A DNA stretch of 64,000 nucleotides. It comes from Castellaniella sp040276085. Lineage in GTDB: Bacteria > Pseudomonadota > Gammaproteobacteria > Burkholderiales > Burkholderiaceae_B. Position numbers and translations under genes: made by a program. Positions within the stretch are counted from its first letter, which is position 1. Every line of letters starts with the position of its first letter. The DNA lies in NCBI RefSeq assembly GCF_040276085.1, contig NZ_JBELOK010000007.1:62001-126000 (forward strand), written 5' to 3'. Below the pieces are notes generated by a model. The model made no database searches. It had not been told where the DNA came from and worked only from the letters and a program-made list of their open reading frames with translations. Below are positions 51,947 to 61,050 of the stretch, one piece after another.

Positions 51947-53023
51947 ATGACTTCAAATATTGCGGTACTGCCAGGCGATGGCATTGGCCCTGAAATTGTC
52001 GAGCAGGCTGTCAGGGTGTTACGAGCTCTGGATCTGGATCTGAGTTTCACCGAGGCGCCAGTGGGCGGTGCCGCTTATGCTGCCCAGGGCCACCCGCTGC
52101 CGCAATCGACGCTGGACATCGCCTTGAAGGCGGATGCCATCCTGTTTGGCGCAGTAGGCGACTGGAAATACGATCATCTGGAGCGCGCCCTGCGGCCCGA
52201 GCAGGCCGTACTGGGGCTGCGTAAGGCTTTGGGTTTGTTTGCCAACCTGCGTCCGGCGATTTTGTACCCAGAGCTGGCCAACGCCTCATCGCTCAAGCCA
52301 GAGATTGTGGCGGGTCTGGATATTTTGATTGTGCGTGAGCTGACGGGTGATATTTATTTTGGCCAGCCGCGCGGGGTGCGCACCCTCGAAGATGGCCCGT
52401 TTGCCGGCGAGCGTCAGGGGTTTGATACCATGCACTACGCCGAGAGCGAAATCCGGCGTATTGCTCACGTAGCTTTTCAGGCAGCCGCCAAACGCCAGAA
52501 AAAACTGTGCAGTGTCGATAAAGCCAATGTGCTGGAGACTTCCCAGTTCTGGCGTGACATTATGTTGGATGTGGCCAAAGAATATCCGCAGGTTACCCTG
52601 ACACACATGTACGTGGATAACGCTGCAATGCAACTGGTACGAGAGCCCAAGGCATTTGATGTCCTGGTAACGGGCAATCTCTTTGGCGATATCTTGTCCG
52701 ACGAGGCGGCGATGCTGACCGGCTCCATCGGGATGCTGCCGTCGGCTTCGCTGAATGCCAGTCGGCAGGGGCTCTACGAGCCCAGCCATGGTTCTGCACC
52801 GGATATTGCCGGACAAAATGTGGCGAATCCTTTGGCCACGATTTTATCTGCAGCAATGCTGCTGCGATATTCTCTGGATGCCGGCGAAGCGGCCGACCAA
52901 ATTGAAGCGGCTGTTCAACGTGTTTTGGCCCAGGGGTTGCGTACAGCCGACATTCACGAGGCCGGGACTACCCGGGTTTCTACCTCAGAGATGGGCGATG
53001 CAGTACTGAAGGCATTAGAATAA
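51947..53023 (+). CDS. leuB: 3-isopropylmalate dehydrogenase
   Basis: NAD-dependent decarboxylating dehydrogenase of leucine synthesis, 358 residues. IAVLPGDGIGPEIVEQAVRV, RELTGDIYFGQPRG and YEPSHGSAPDIAGQN are family motifs. ATG 51947 gives the normal start; the frame upstream lies in the leuD-leuB gap. Confidence 0.98.
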   Translation: MTSNIAVLPGDGIGPEIVEQAVRVLRALDLDLSFTEAPVGGAAYAAQGHPLPQSTLDIALKADAILFGAVGDWKYDHLERALRPEQAVLGLRKALGLFANLRPAILYPELANASSLKPEIVAGLDILIVRELTGDIYFGQPRGVRTLEDGPFAGERQGFDTMHYAESEIRRIAHVAFQAAAKRQKKLCSVDKANVLETSQFWRDIMLDVAKEYPQVTLTHMYVDNAAMQLVREPKAFDVLVTGNLFGDILSDEAAMLTGSIGMLPSASLNASRQGLYEPSHGSAPDIAGQNVANPLATILSAAMLLRYSLDAGEAADQIEAAVQRVLAQGLRTADIHEAGTTRVSTSEMGDAVLKALE

Positions 53024-53064
53024 AACATTCTTTCTTTTCACCTTTTTGGTTTAGGCAGGGATTT

Positions 53065-54195
53065 ATGGCGCAAGCAGTGGGTCTGATTGGTTGGCGAGGG
53101 ATGGTGGGTTCGGTGCTGATGCAGCGGATGCGCGAAGAAAACGATTTCGATTTCTTCGAGCCAGTTTTTTTCTCTACCAGCAATGCCGGGGGCGCAGCAC
53201 CTCAGTGGGCCAACGGGGCCGGCGCACTGCAAGACGCTTACGATATCGACGCCCTTAAAAAACTGCCCATTATCGTTACGGCGCAAGGCGGGGATTACAC
53301 CTCTCAGGTGTACCCCAAGCTGCGGGCGGCTGGCTGGACAGGCATGTGGATCGATGCAGCCAGCACCCTGCGCATGAAAGACGACGCCATTATTGTGCTC
53401 GATCCCGTCAACCGGCCTGTCATTGATGCGGCCTTGCAGCGCGGCGTGCGCGACTACATTGGTGGCAATTGCACGGTTAGCTGCATGCTGATGGGCTTGG
53501 CCGGCTTGTTCAAGGCCGACATGGTGCAATGGCTTACCTCCATGACATACCAGGCCGCCTCTGGGGGCGGGGCACGCCACATGCGCGAGCTCCTCACCCA
53601 GTTTGGCATCCTCAATCGGGCGGTGGGCGCTCAATTGGCGGATCCTGCCTCGGCTATTCTGGATATTGATCGCGGTGTCCTGAAAGCCCAGCAAAGCCCC
53701 GATCTGCCGCAAGAAAACTTCGGCGTTCCACTGGGTGGCAGCCTGATTCCCTGGATCGACAAAGATCTTGGCGATGGCATGTCCCGCGAAGAATGGAAAG
53801 GTGGTGCCGAAACCAACAAAATCCTGGGGCGTGGGCCGGGCTTTGATGCCCCTCCGGTGCCGGTTGATGGCTTGTGTGTGCGTATTGGCGCCATGCGTTG
53901 CCATAGCCAGGCGCTCACCATCAAGTTGCGTGGTGACATCCCGCTCGACGAGATCACCGATGCCATCAGCTCGGGCACGGATTGGGCCCGGTATGTTCCC
54001 AACAATAAAGATTCCTCGGTCAAGGCGCTGACTCCGGTTGCGGTCACGGGCACCCTGGATATCCCCGTTGGGCGGCTGCGCAAGATGTCGATGGGGCCAG
54101 AATATCTCAGTGCCTTTACGGTCGGAGATCAACTACTGTGGGGTGCCGCCGAGCCTCTGCGACGCATGTTGCGCATTGCGCTAGGTGAACTTTAA
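53065..54195 (+). CDS. asd: Aspartate-semialdehyde dehydrogenase
   Basis: Reduces aspartyl phosphate to the semialdehyde for Lys/Met/Thr and cell-wall diaminopimelate. 376 residues. VGLIGWRGMVGSVLMQRM is the NADP-binding start and GGNCTVSCMLM holds the catalytic Cys. Stop overlaps fimV by one base (TAATG). Confidence 0.98.
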   Translation: MAQAVGLIGWRGMVGSVLMQRMREENDFDFFEPVFFSTSNAGGAAPQWANGAGALQDAYDIDALKKLPIIVTAQGGDYTSQVYPKLRAAGWTGMWIDAASTLRMKDDAIIVLDPVNRPVIDAALQRGVRDYIGGNCTVSCMLMGLAGLFKADMVQWLTSMTYQAASGGGARHMRELLTQFGILNRAVGAQLADPASAILDIDRGVLKAQQSPDLPQENFGVPLGGSLIPWIDKDLGDGMSREEWKGGAETNKILGRGPGFDAPPVPVDGLCVRIGAMRCHSQALTIKLRGDIPLDEITDAISSGTDWARYVPNNKDSSVKALTPVAVTGTLDIPVGRLRKMSMGPEYLSAFTVGDQLLWGAAEPLRRMLRIALGEL

Positions 54196-56018
54196 TGAAA
54201 CCTGCTGCCCGCCTGCTAAGTGGTGTCATCACGCTGGCGGCATTTGCCGCCGGTTCTGTTCAGGCCGCCAGCATTGGCCATGCCCGTCTGGCGTCTGCTT
54301 CCGGGCAGCCCTTGCTTATTCTGGTGCCTGTCCAAGGGCTGTCTGATGCAGACATTCCGGTGCTGTCTGCCAAGCCGGCACCTGCAGCCGACTGGTCTCG
54401 CGTAGGCCTCACACCGCCCGTTGCGCTCGATACGCTTTCAGTCGGCGTCACGCCGGGCTCAGGTAGCGCGGGGCAGCGGGTTCTCAAGATCACCTCGCCA
54501 CAGCTTTTTTCAGGCTCTTTGGCAGATCTCCTTCTGGACGTGCAAACGGCTTCCGGCCATCAGCGCTATCAAGTCTCTTTGCTGGCACCTGCACCACTCA
54601 CCGCACAGGCACCGGCGGGGCAGGCGGCCCCGATAGCCCCGGCTGCGTCCGCCAGTACCACGCAAACCACTCCGGCCACCAGCGTCAGGCGCGTGCCGCA
54701 GGGTTCCATTCGCGTCCATAAGGGCGACACCATGTTTGCGATTGCACGGCGGCATGCCGTGGATGGCGTCTCTGTGTATCAGCTGATGATGGCCTTGCAG
54801 CGGGCCAACCCAGGTGCGTTTATTCAACACAATATCAATCTGGTGCGTGCTGGTGCGCAGCTTGCCGTTCCGGATGTCGCCGAGATGCTGTCCATCTCCG
54901 ATATCGAGGCACGTCGCCAGTTTGTTGCACAAACAGCTGCACTGGCCCGTTCGCGTCATACGGCGGCAGCTCAGGCAGCCACCAGCCCGTCGGCAGCCGT
55001 ATCCACAAATTCCACCAGTGGCAAGGTCTCGCCGCCTAACGCGCAATCTGCCCAGTCTCAGCAAGCTGCGCAAGACCAGCTCAGGCTCAGCCAAGGCTCT
55101 GCGGCAAAAGCAGGTGCATCAGGCAATGGTGGCTCGCCCGATCAGAAAGCTGATGCCCAGACTGCAGAGCGTCATGCGCAAGCCGACGCTGCATCCCGGG
55201 TGGGGCAGCTTGAAGACAACGTCCACAACCTTAACCAGGCTTTGCAGGCCCAAGGCGAAGCCGCACGCAGTGCCGCCGCTGCTGGTGCCGAGGCCATCAC
55301 GCAGTCTATCCAGCAGGTCGCCAGTGCCATTACCGAGGCCAGCCAGGATGCGGCGGCGCAAGCCAATGCAAGCACACAAGCAGGGGCAGATGGCTCTGCC
55401 GCGTCTGACCAGCAAACATCTTCACCAACAGCCGCTTCCGATAGCGCAAACCCACAGCATTCAGGGCAGGGGGGATCCACATCCCCGGGCCAGGCTGCGC
55501 CTGCCGACGCCGGCAAAGCACAATCTGCCGCACCAGATGGGTCCAATACTTCATCGGCTTCGGGCGCGTCAGGGTCTGATGCTTCCGGTTCGTCTGCCTC
55601 CAGTGCCTCGGGCGCCACTTCTTCGTCTGGCAATTCGTCTGCGTCCAATTCTGCCGCAGGTGGCTCATCTGCCAGTGGTGCGTCAACCGGTGGTATGTCA
55701 ACAAATGCGCCTGTAGCCGCTAATCTGGCTTCAACTGAACCCCCCGAAGGGGCAGCCGCCGAAGCGGCCGAGCTGGCATCCACGGCACAAGCGCAAGATC
55801 GGGCTTCCTGGATCCAGGATCACCTGCTGGCGGTCATGACAGCACTGCTGGCCCTGATTGTTTTCATTATTGCCTGGTTGCTGCGACGTGCCAGCGTGGG
55901 CCGTGATGATGTCATCATCGAATCCGCCCAGCCTACCGAAGCCATGGTGCGTGAAAAATTGAAGGGGCTCGATCTCGAGCTTTCACAAGAAGAACCCAAC
56001 GTGCCACCTAAGGGCTGA
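54195..56018 (+). CDS. fimV: FimV-family LysM protein, short form
   Basis: A 607-residue FimV-like protein. Signal peptide to about residue 24, N-terminal domain (ASIGHARLASASGQPLLI), a LysM-type peptidoglycan-binding region at about 170-225 (RVHKGDTMFAIARRHAVDG), a coiled/Gln-Ala region, a long Ser/Ala/Gly low-complexity stretch (about 440-510) and one membrane helix near 541-562. The cytoplasmic tail is only about 44 residues, without the TPR domain of Pseudomonas FimV. Likely role in polar localisation or pilus/secretion assembly. Confidence 0.88.
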   Translation: MKPAARLLSGVITLAAFAAGSVQAASIGHARLASASGQPLLILVPVQGLSDADIPVLSAKPAPAADWSRVGLTPPVALDTLSVGVTPGSGSAGQRVLKITSPQLFSGSLADLLLDVQTASGHQRYQVSLLAPAPLTAQAPAGQAAPIAPAASASTTQTTPATSVRRVPQGSIRVHKGDTMFAIARRHAVDGVSVYQLMMALQRANPGAFIQHNINLVRAGAQLAVPDVAEMLSISDIEARRQFVAQTAALARSRHTAAAQAATSPSAAVSTNSTSGKVSPPNAQSAQSQQAAQDQLRLSQGSAAKAGASGNGGSPDQKADAQTAERHAQADAASRVGQLEDNVHNLNQALQAQGEAARSAAAAGAEAITQSIQQVASAITEASQDAAAQANASTQAGADGSAASDQQTSSPTAASDSANPQHSGQGGSTSPGQAAPADAGKAQSAAPDGSNTSSASGASGSDASGSSASSASGATSSSGNSSASNSAAGGSSASGASTGGMSTNAPVAANLASTEPPEGAAAEAAELASTAQAQDRASWIQDHLLAVMTALLALIVFIIAWLLRRASVGRDDVIIESAQPTEAMVREKLKGLDLELSQEEPNVPPKG

Positions 56019-56024
56019 CACCCT

Positions 56025-56843
56025 GTGGGTCGGATTGCCCTTTGCATCAGCTATGACGGCGCTGCCTGGCAAGGTTGGCAAACCCAGCCAGGCGGGCAAA
56101 CCGTCCAGGACACGCTGGAAGCCGCCTTACAGCAGTTCCTCAACACCCCTCGGGTTGCCACGATTTGTGCCGGCCGCACCGACACCGGTGTCCATGCTTT
56201 GCAGCAGATTGTGCATCTGGATACGGATGCAATCCGACGCGATGAGTCCTGGGTTCGGGGCTTGAACGCATTGTTGCCGGCCAGTGTGGCGGTTCAGTGG
56301 GCAAGGCCGGTGGCAGATACGTTTCATGCCCGCTTCGACGCCCGGGGCCGTACCTACCTATATATTTTGCGTAGTGCGCCGGTACGCTCGCCAGTGCTTC
56401 GCGGGCGTGTGGGTTGGGTGCACGATGTGCTGGACGAAAAAGCGATGCAAGAAGCAGCACTTCTGCTGCGGGGCGAACATGATTTCAACGCCTTTCGCTC
56501 ATCCCAGTGCCAGGCGGCCAGCCCGGTAAGGACACTCGATGCACTGGATGTCCAGCGACAGGGAGAATTCCTGTTTTTTGAGTTTCGTGCCAATGCGTTT
56601 CTGCACCATATGGTACGTAACCTGATGGGTTCTTTGCTGATGGTGGGGCGTGGTCGTCGACCAGTGCGCTGGGTGGCCGATGTGTTGGCCAGCAAAGACC
56701 GTCGCCTGGCTGCCCCTACCTTTATGCCCGACGGCCTGTATCTGGCGCATGTTGGATACCCCGCAGCGCCTGATTTGCCGTTGCGACCTGCTTATGATGT
56801 CTTGCATCATCATTTGGGCCTGTTGTGCCCAGCCGATTCCTAA
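56025..56843 (+). CDS. truA: tRNA pseudouridine synthase A
   Basis: Makes pseudouridine 38-40 in tRNA anticodon arms. 272 residues; catalytic Asp in GRTDTGVHA, and FLHHMVRNLMGSLLMVG near the end. Start GTG 56025, 6 bases after the fimV stop; no ATG is available without losing the conserved IALCISYDG strand. Confidence 0.96.
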   Translation: MGRIALCISYDGAAWQGWQTQPGGQTVQDTLEAALQQFLNTPRVATICAGRTDTGVHALQQIVHLDTDAIRRDESWVRGLNALLPASVAVQWARPVADTFHARFDARGRTYLYILRSAPVRSPVLRGRVGWVHDVLDEKAMQEAALLLRGEHDFNAFRSSQCQAASPVRTLDALDVQRQGEFLFFEFRANAFLHHMVRNLMGSLLMVGRGRRPVRWVADVLASKDRRLAAPTFMPDGLYLAHVGYPAAPDLPLRPAYDVLHHHLGLLCPADS

Positions 56844-56958
56844 CTTGCGGGGGTTCGGGACAGTACCGTGGTGTGATACGCTGCGCTTCGGATAAAATTG
56901 GACGTTTTGTTACGCGCGGTGTCTTTTGCATCGGCGGTCTTTGTTCTGCAGGCTGGCA

Positions 56959-57573
56959 ATGAGAATCCTTCTTAAGCTTTCCGGGTGGATTGACGCCCTC
57001 AATACGGCTGTTGGCCGAGGTGTGACCTGGCTGGTGCTCATTGTCGCCATCATTAGCGCGGGCAATGCGGTCATGCGAAAACTCTTCAGTCTCAGTTCAA
57101 ATTCCTGGCTCGAGCTGCAATGGTATCTGTTTGGTGCCATATTCTTGTTGGCAGCGGGATTTACGTTTTTGCGCAACGAGCATGTCCGTGTCGATGTGCT
57201 GGCCCAAAAGTTGCCCGAGCGCGCCCAGGTAGGTGTAGAGATCTTCGGCGTGATTTTTTTCCTGATGCCGGCTGCCTGTCTGGTGCTGTGGTTGTCGATT
57301 CCCTTTTTCTGGGAGTCCTACATTACCCACGAGCTCTCCTCCAATACCGATGGCCTGATCCGTTGGCCCGCCAAATTGCTTATTCCTGTGGGTTTTTTCT
57401 TGCTGATATTGGCCGGGATATCGCATCTCATCAAGTGCATCGGGTTTCTGCGCGGGCAGTGCAGCAATCCAATGCAGGTATCCAGTGGCAAGAGCGCTGA
57501 GGAAGCCCTTGTCGAAGACATCCTCGCTCAGCAACACGCCGGGCAAATTCAACCCGACACCCACGGTCGCTGA
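56959..57573 (+). CDS. TRAP transporter small permease (DctQ-like)
   Basis: A 204-residue membrane protein with four helices; SSNSWLELQWYLFGAIFLLA and LRNEHVRVDVLAQKLPER are DctQ hallmarks. TRAP carriers import organic acids with a periplasmic binding protein and a Na+ gradient. ATG 56959 is used since homology starts there; the ribosome-binding site is weak. Two bases separate it from the large permease. Confidence 0.9.
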   Translation: MRILLKLSGWIDALNTAVGRGVTWLVLIVAIISAGNAVMRKLFSLSSNSWLELQWYLFGAIFLLAAGFTFLRNEHVRVDVLAQKLPERAQVGVEIFGVIFFLMPAACLVLWLSIPFFWESYITHELSSNTDGLIRWPAKLLIPVGFFLLILAGISHLIKCIGFLRGQCSNPMQVSSGKSAEEALVEDILAQQHAGQIQPDTHGR

Positions 57574-57575
57574 TC

Positions 57576-59240
57576 ATGGAATTTATCGTTAATAACCTTG
57601 CCCCGGTCATGTTTTTCAACCTGATCGTGTTTTTACTGTTCGGGTTTCCGGTGGCGTTCTCATTGGCCGCAACGGGGGTAGTGTACGGCCTGGTGGCGAT
57701 TGATCTCAATCTCATGAGCCCCCTGTTGTTTCAGGCTTTGCCGCAACGCATTTTTGGCATTGTGGGCAACGACACACTGCTGGCTGTGCCGTTTTTCACG
57801 TTCATGGGCCTCATTCTCGAACGCTCAGGCATGGCGGAAGACCTTCTCGATACGGTGGGGCGCCTGTTTGGGCCCCTGCGGGGGGGGCTGGCGATTGCCG
57901 TGGTGTTTGTGGGTGCCTTGCTGGCAGCCACCACAGGGGTTGTCTCTGCGTCCGTCATTTCGATGGGCCTGATTTCCCTGCCAATCATGCTGCGCTATGG
58001 CTACGACCGGCGCCTGGCAACAGGTGTCATTGCGGCATCGGGCACACTGTCGCAAATCATCCCACCGTCACTGGTGCTTATTGTGCTGGCCGACCAACTC
58101 GGACGGTCGATTGGTGACATGTATCGGGGGGCGATGCTGCCAGGCATGCTGTTGGCAGGTGCTTACATGGCGTATGTCTTCATCGTCGCGGTGTTTAAGC
58201 CCAGCTATGTGCCGGCCTTGCCACCAGAGGCCCGTGGCGAGGTCGACGCCAAGGGTCGTCGTGGCTTGCGCTCACTTTTGGTGCTCACCGTGATCGGCGC
58301 CGCAGTGGCGTATTTCGGGTCTGATTACTACTTCCGCTCACATGCCGATATCCCGGTGGACGAACGGGTAGTGATCATCTTGCTGTTCTGGGGCTGCGCA
58401 GCCCTGGCCATGGCGCTGGGCAATCGCCTCCTGCATCTGGGCTGGCTGTCCTCGTTGGCCGAGCAAGTCGTGTTTGTCATGATCCCCCCGCTGGCACTGA
58501 TTTTCCTGGTGCTGGGTACCATTTTCATCGGTTTGGCTACCCCCACCGAAGGCGGGGCCATGGGCGCAGTAGGTGCGCTTATCATGGCTGTCTCCAGGGG
58601 GCGGTTTTCGATGCAGCAGCTGCGTCAGGCCATGGAAAGCACGGCACGGCTTACCTGTTTTGTAATTTTTATTCTGGTGGGCTCTACCATCTTCAGCCTC
58701 AGCTTCAGGGGCATCAACGGCGATTTATGGGTCGAGCAGCTGCTGCTGCATGTGCCCGGTGGTGAAATCGGCTTCCTGATTGTGGTCAGCCTGATTACTT
58801 TCTTTCTGGCCTTTTTCCTCGACTTCTTCGAACTGGCATTTATCATTGTGCCCTTGCTGGGGCCTGTGGCCGACAAAATGGGCATCGACCTCATCTGGTT
58901 TGGCGTGCTGCTGGCAGTCAATATGCAAACCTCGTTTGTACACCCGCCCTTTGGCTTTGCACTGTTTTATCTGCGTTCAGTGGCACCCAAAGAGGATTAC
59001 CACGACCGCGTCACGGGGCAACTGATCAAAAAGGTAACGACTGCCGAAATCTATTGGGGTTCCATCCCGTTCATTGTCATTCAGGTGCTGATGGTGGTGG
59101 CTGTTCTTACGATGCCTGGGATGGTGACGCACTATAAAAGTGATGCGCCGCAGGTCAATCCCGATTCGGTCACTTTTGGCCAGGATAGTGCCTACGGGCT
59201 TGATAGCTATGGGACGGATGCCGGCGGGGGGTTCCAGTGA
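57576..59240 (+). CDS. TRAP transporter large permease (DctM-like)
   Basis: A 554-residue DctM-type permease, longer than the usual ~430 because of an inserted region with extra helices (about residues 215-310). PFFTFMGLILERSGMAEDLL and ASGTLSQIIPPSLVLIVLAD are family motifs. Long DctM forms occur among mannitol/chloroaromatic-type TRAP systems. No DctP binding protein lies on either side. It overlaps trpF by 4 bases (GTGA), an unexpected coupling of transport with tryptophan synthesis. Confidence 0.92.
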   Translation: MEFIVNNLAPVMFFNLIVFLLFGFPVAFSLAATGVVYGLVAIDLNLMSPLLFQALPQRIFGIVGNDTLLAVPFFTFMGLILERSGMAEDLLDTVGRLFGPLRGGLAIAVVFVGALLAATTGVVSASVISMGLISLPIMLRYGYDRRLATGVIAASGTLSQIIPPSLVLIVLADQLGRSIGDMYRGAMLPGMLLAGAYMAYVFIVAVFKPSYVPALPPEARGEVDAKGRRGLRSLLVLTVIGAAVAYFGSDYYFRSHADIPVDERVVIILLFWGCAALAMALGNRLLHLGWLSSLAEQVVFVMIPPLALIFLVLGTIFIGLATPTEGGAMGAVGALIMAVSRGRFSMQQLRQAMESTARLTCFVIFILVGSTIFSLSFRGINGDLWVEQLLLHVPGGEIGFLIVVSLITFFLAFFLDFFELAFIIVPLLGPVADKMGIDLIWFGVLLAVNMQTSFVHPPFGFALFYLRSVAPKEDYHDRVTGQLIKKVTTAEIYWGSIPFIVIQVLMVVAVLTMPGMVTHYKSDAPQVNPDSVTFGQDSAYGLDSYGTDAGGGFQ

Positions 59241-59905
59241 CATCCCGAACCCGTGTAAAAATCTGCGGCCTGACGCGCCCCCAGGATGTGCAGGCAGTGG
59301 TGGCCGCTGGGGCCGATGCCGTTGGGCTGGTGTTTTATCCGGCCAGCCGTCGGTTGGTCTCACTAAAAGACGCGGCGCGTTTGCGGGCGTCTGTCCCTGC
59401 ATTCGTGTCGGTGGCGGCGTTATTTGTCAATCCGGATGCGGCGGATGTCCGGCGCACCATACAAAGCGTGCAACCCGACCTTCTCCAGTTTCATGGCGAC
59501 GAAACGCCGGCATTCTGTGCTCAGTTTGATCATCGGTATCTCAAGGCGTTTCGCATTGGAGCACCGGGGCTGGATACACCTGAAGGCGTGGCAGCCCAAT
59601 GTCTGCAATATCCGCATGCCAGTGGTTGGCTGTTTGACAGCTATAGCCCTGCTTATGGGGGCAGTGGCCGCAAATTTGATCAATCTCTGTTGTCGCAGGT
59701 ACCTCGTGGCCAGTCGCACCCGGTCTGGGTGCTGTCTGGTGGTCTGTCTGCAGACACCGTGGGTGCGAGCATCCACACCTGGCACCCGCATGCGGTCGAT
59801 ATCAGTAGCGGTGTCGAAACTGCGCCAGGGCTGAAAGATGCAAAAAAGGTACAGGCATTTTTAGAAGCCGTCCGCTTGGCCGACGAGACGGGCAGGTTAG
59901 AATAA
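59237..59905 (+). CDS. trpF: Phosphoribosylanthranilate isomerase
   Basis: Tryptophan synthesis enzyme, 222 residues, single TIM barrel. TRVKICGLTRPQD has the catalytic Cys, and GLVFYPASRRLV, LLQFHGDE and DISSGVETAPG follow in order. Start GTG 59237 overlaps the TRAP permease stop. trpB and trpA, often next to trpF in relatives, are absent here. Confidence 0.97.
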   Translation: MTSRTRVKICGLTRPQDVQAVVAAGADAVGLVFYPASRRLVSLKDAARLRASVPAFVSVAALFVNPDAADVRRTIQSVQPDLLQFHGDETPAFCAQFDHRYLKAFRIGAPGLDTPEGVAAQCLQYPHASGWLFDSYSPAYGGSGRKFDQSLLSQVPRGQSHPVWVLSGGLSADTVGASIHTWHPHAVDISSGVETAPGLKDAKKVQAFLEAVRLADETGRLE

Positions 59906-59959
59906 GCGCCACGCGAGGCTCACGCCTCCAGACAATAATTCAATATTCAGGAGCCTTAC

Positions 59960-60928
59960 ATGAAACTGCAACCCATTGTTCGCAAGCTGGCTAGTGTTGC
60001 TGCCGTTGTGGGCGCCTTGGCTGCTACGCAGGCAACGGCGCAATCAGTGGCCGTCACCTCGATTGTTGAGCATCCTGCCCTGGATTCGGTCAAGGATGGT
60101 GTCAAGAAAGCCCTGGAAAATGCCGGTTACACCGAAGCCAAGGGCTTGAAATGGCAGTTTCAAACGGCCCAAGGTAATACCGCTATTGCCGCCCAGATCG
60201 CACGCAAGTACATTGGCGACAAACCGGATGTCATCGTGGCCATTGCCACGCCGTCTGCCCAGGCAGTTGTTGCGGCCACTAAAACAATCCCGGTTGTGTA
60301 TTCCGCAGTCACCGATCCCGTTGCTGCGCAGCTGGTTCCTGGCTGGGGCCCATCTGGTACCAACGTTACCGGGGTATCTGATGCCTTGTCTCTCGATAAA
60401 CAAATCGAGCTCATCAAAAAGGTTGTGCCTGATGCCAAAAACGTGGGCATGGTCTACAACCCCGGCGAGGCCAATTCGGTGGTCGTGGTCAAGCAGCTTC
60501 GTGAGCTCCTGCCCAAGGCTGGCATGACTCTCGTCGAAGCCACGGCAGCCCGTACGGTAGATGTCGGTGCTGCCGCGCGTAGTCTGGTGGGTAAAGTCGA
60601 TGTCATCTATACCAATACCGACAACAACGTGGTGTCTGCCTACGAGGCCCTGGTCAAGGTGGGTAATTCTGCCAAGATCCCGCTGGTGGCATCGGATACC
60701 GACAGCGTCAAGCGAGGCGCCATTGCTGCGTTGGGGGTCAATTACCACGATCTCGGCATCCAGACGGGCGCCCTGGTTGTGCGTATTCTCAAGGGCGAGA
60801 AGCCCGGCAGCATTGCCTCTGAAACCAGCTCCAAGTTGCAGCTTTTTGTTAATCCCGAGGCCGCCAAAAAGCAAGGCGTAACCTTGTCTGATGCCCTGAT
60901 AAAATCTGCGGCAGAAGTCATTAAATAA
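59960..60928 (+). CDS. TrpX-type ABC transporter substrate-binding protein
   Basis: A 322-residue periplasmic binding protein of the TrpX/DUF534 family. Signal peptide to about residue 28 (QATAQ), then SVAVTSIVEHPALDSVKDGV, the family signature. Homologues in Gram-positives bind tryptophan or tyrosine; here placement behind trpF supports an aromatic amino acid, but that is inference. Precedes its permease and ATPase on one transcript; a small hairpin without U-run lies in the 54-base gap after trpF. Confidence 0.88.
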   Translation: MKLQPIVRKLASVAAVVGALAATQATAQSVAVTSIVEHPALDSVKDGVKKALENAGYTEAKGLKWQFQTAQGNTAIAAQIARKYIGDKPDVIVAIATPSAQAVVAATKTIPVVYSAVTDPVAAQLVPGWGPSGTNVTGVSDALSLDKQIELIKKVVPDAKNVGMVYNPGEANSVVVVKQLRELLPKAGMTLVEATAARTVDVGAAARSLVGKVDVIYTNTDNNVVSAYEALVKVGNSAKIPLVASDTDSVKRGAIAALGVNYHDLGIQTGALVVRILKGEKPGSIASETSSKLQLFVNPEAAKKQGVTLSDALIKSAAEVIK

Positions 60929-61050
60929 CCTTACCTGCACGGATGCGGTACGTCTTCTGTACCGTGTCCAGACATCCGTCTGTCAGGACGGGTGTTCCTT
61001 GCCCGCCCTGGCCGTTAGCGCCTCAGGGGGTAGATTTTCCAGAGAGTTCC

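Noticed and set aside
53038..54132. A 364-codon open frame on the minus strand
   Set aside because: It lies wholly opposite asd, whose protein has intact motifs; the minus frame has no recognisable domain and reflects codon bias.
54814..55716. A 300-codon second plus frame within fimV
   Set aside because: Pro/Arg/Leu-rich frame-shifted reading of the fimV low-complexity region with no start signal.
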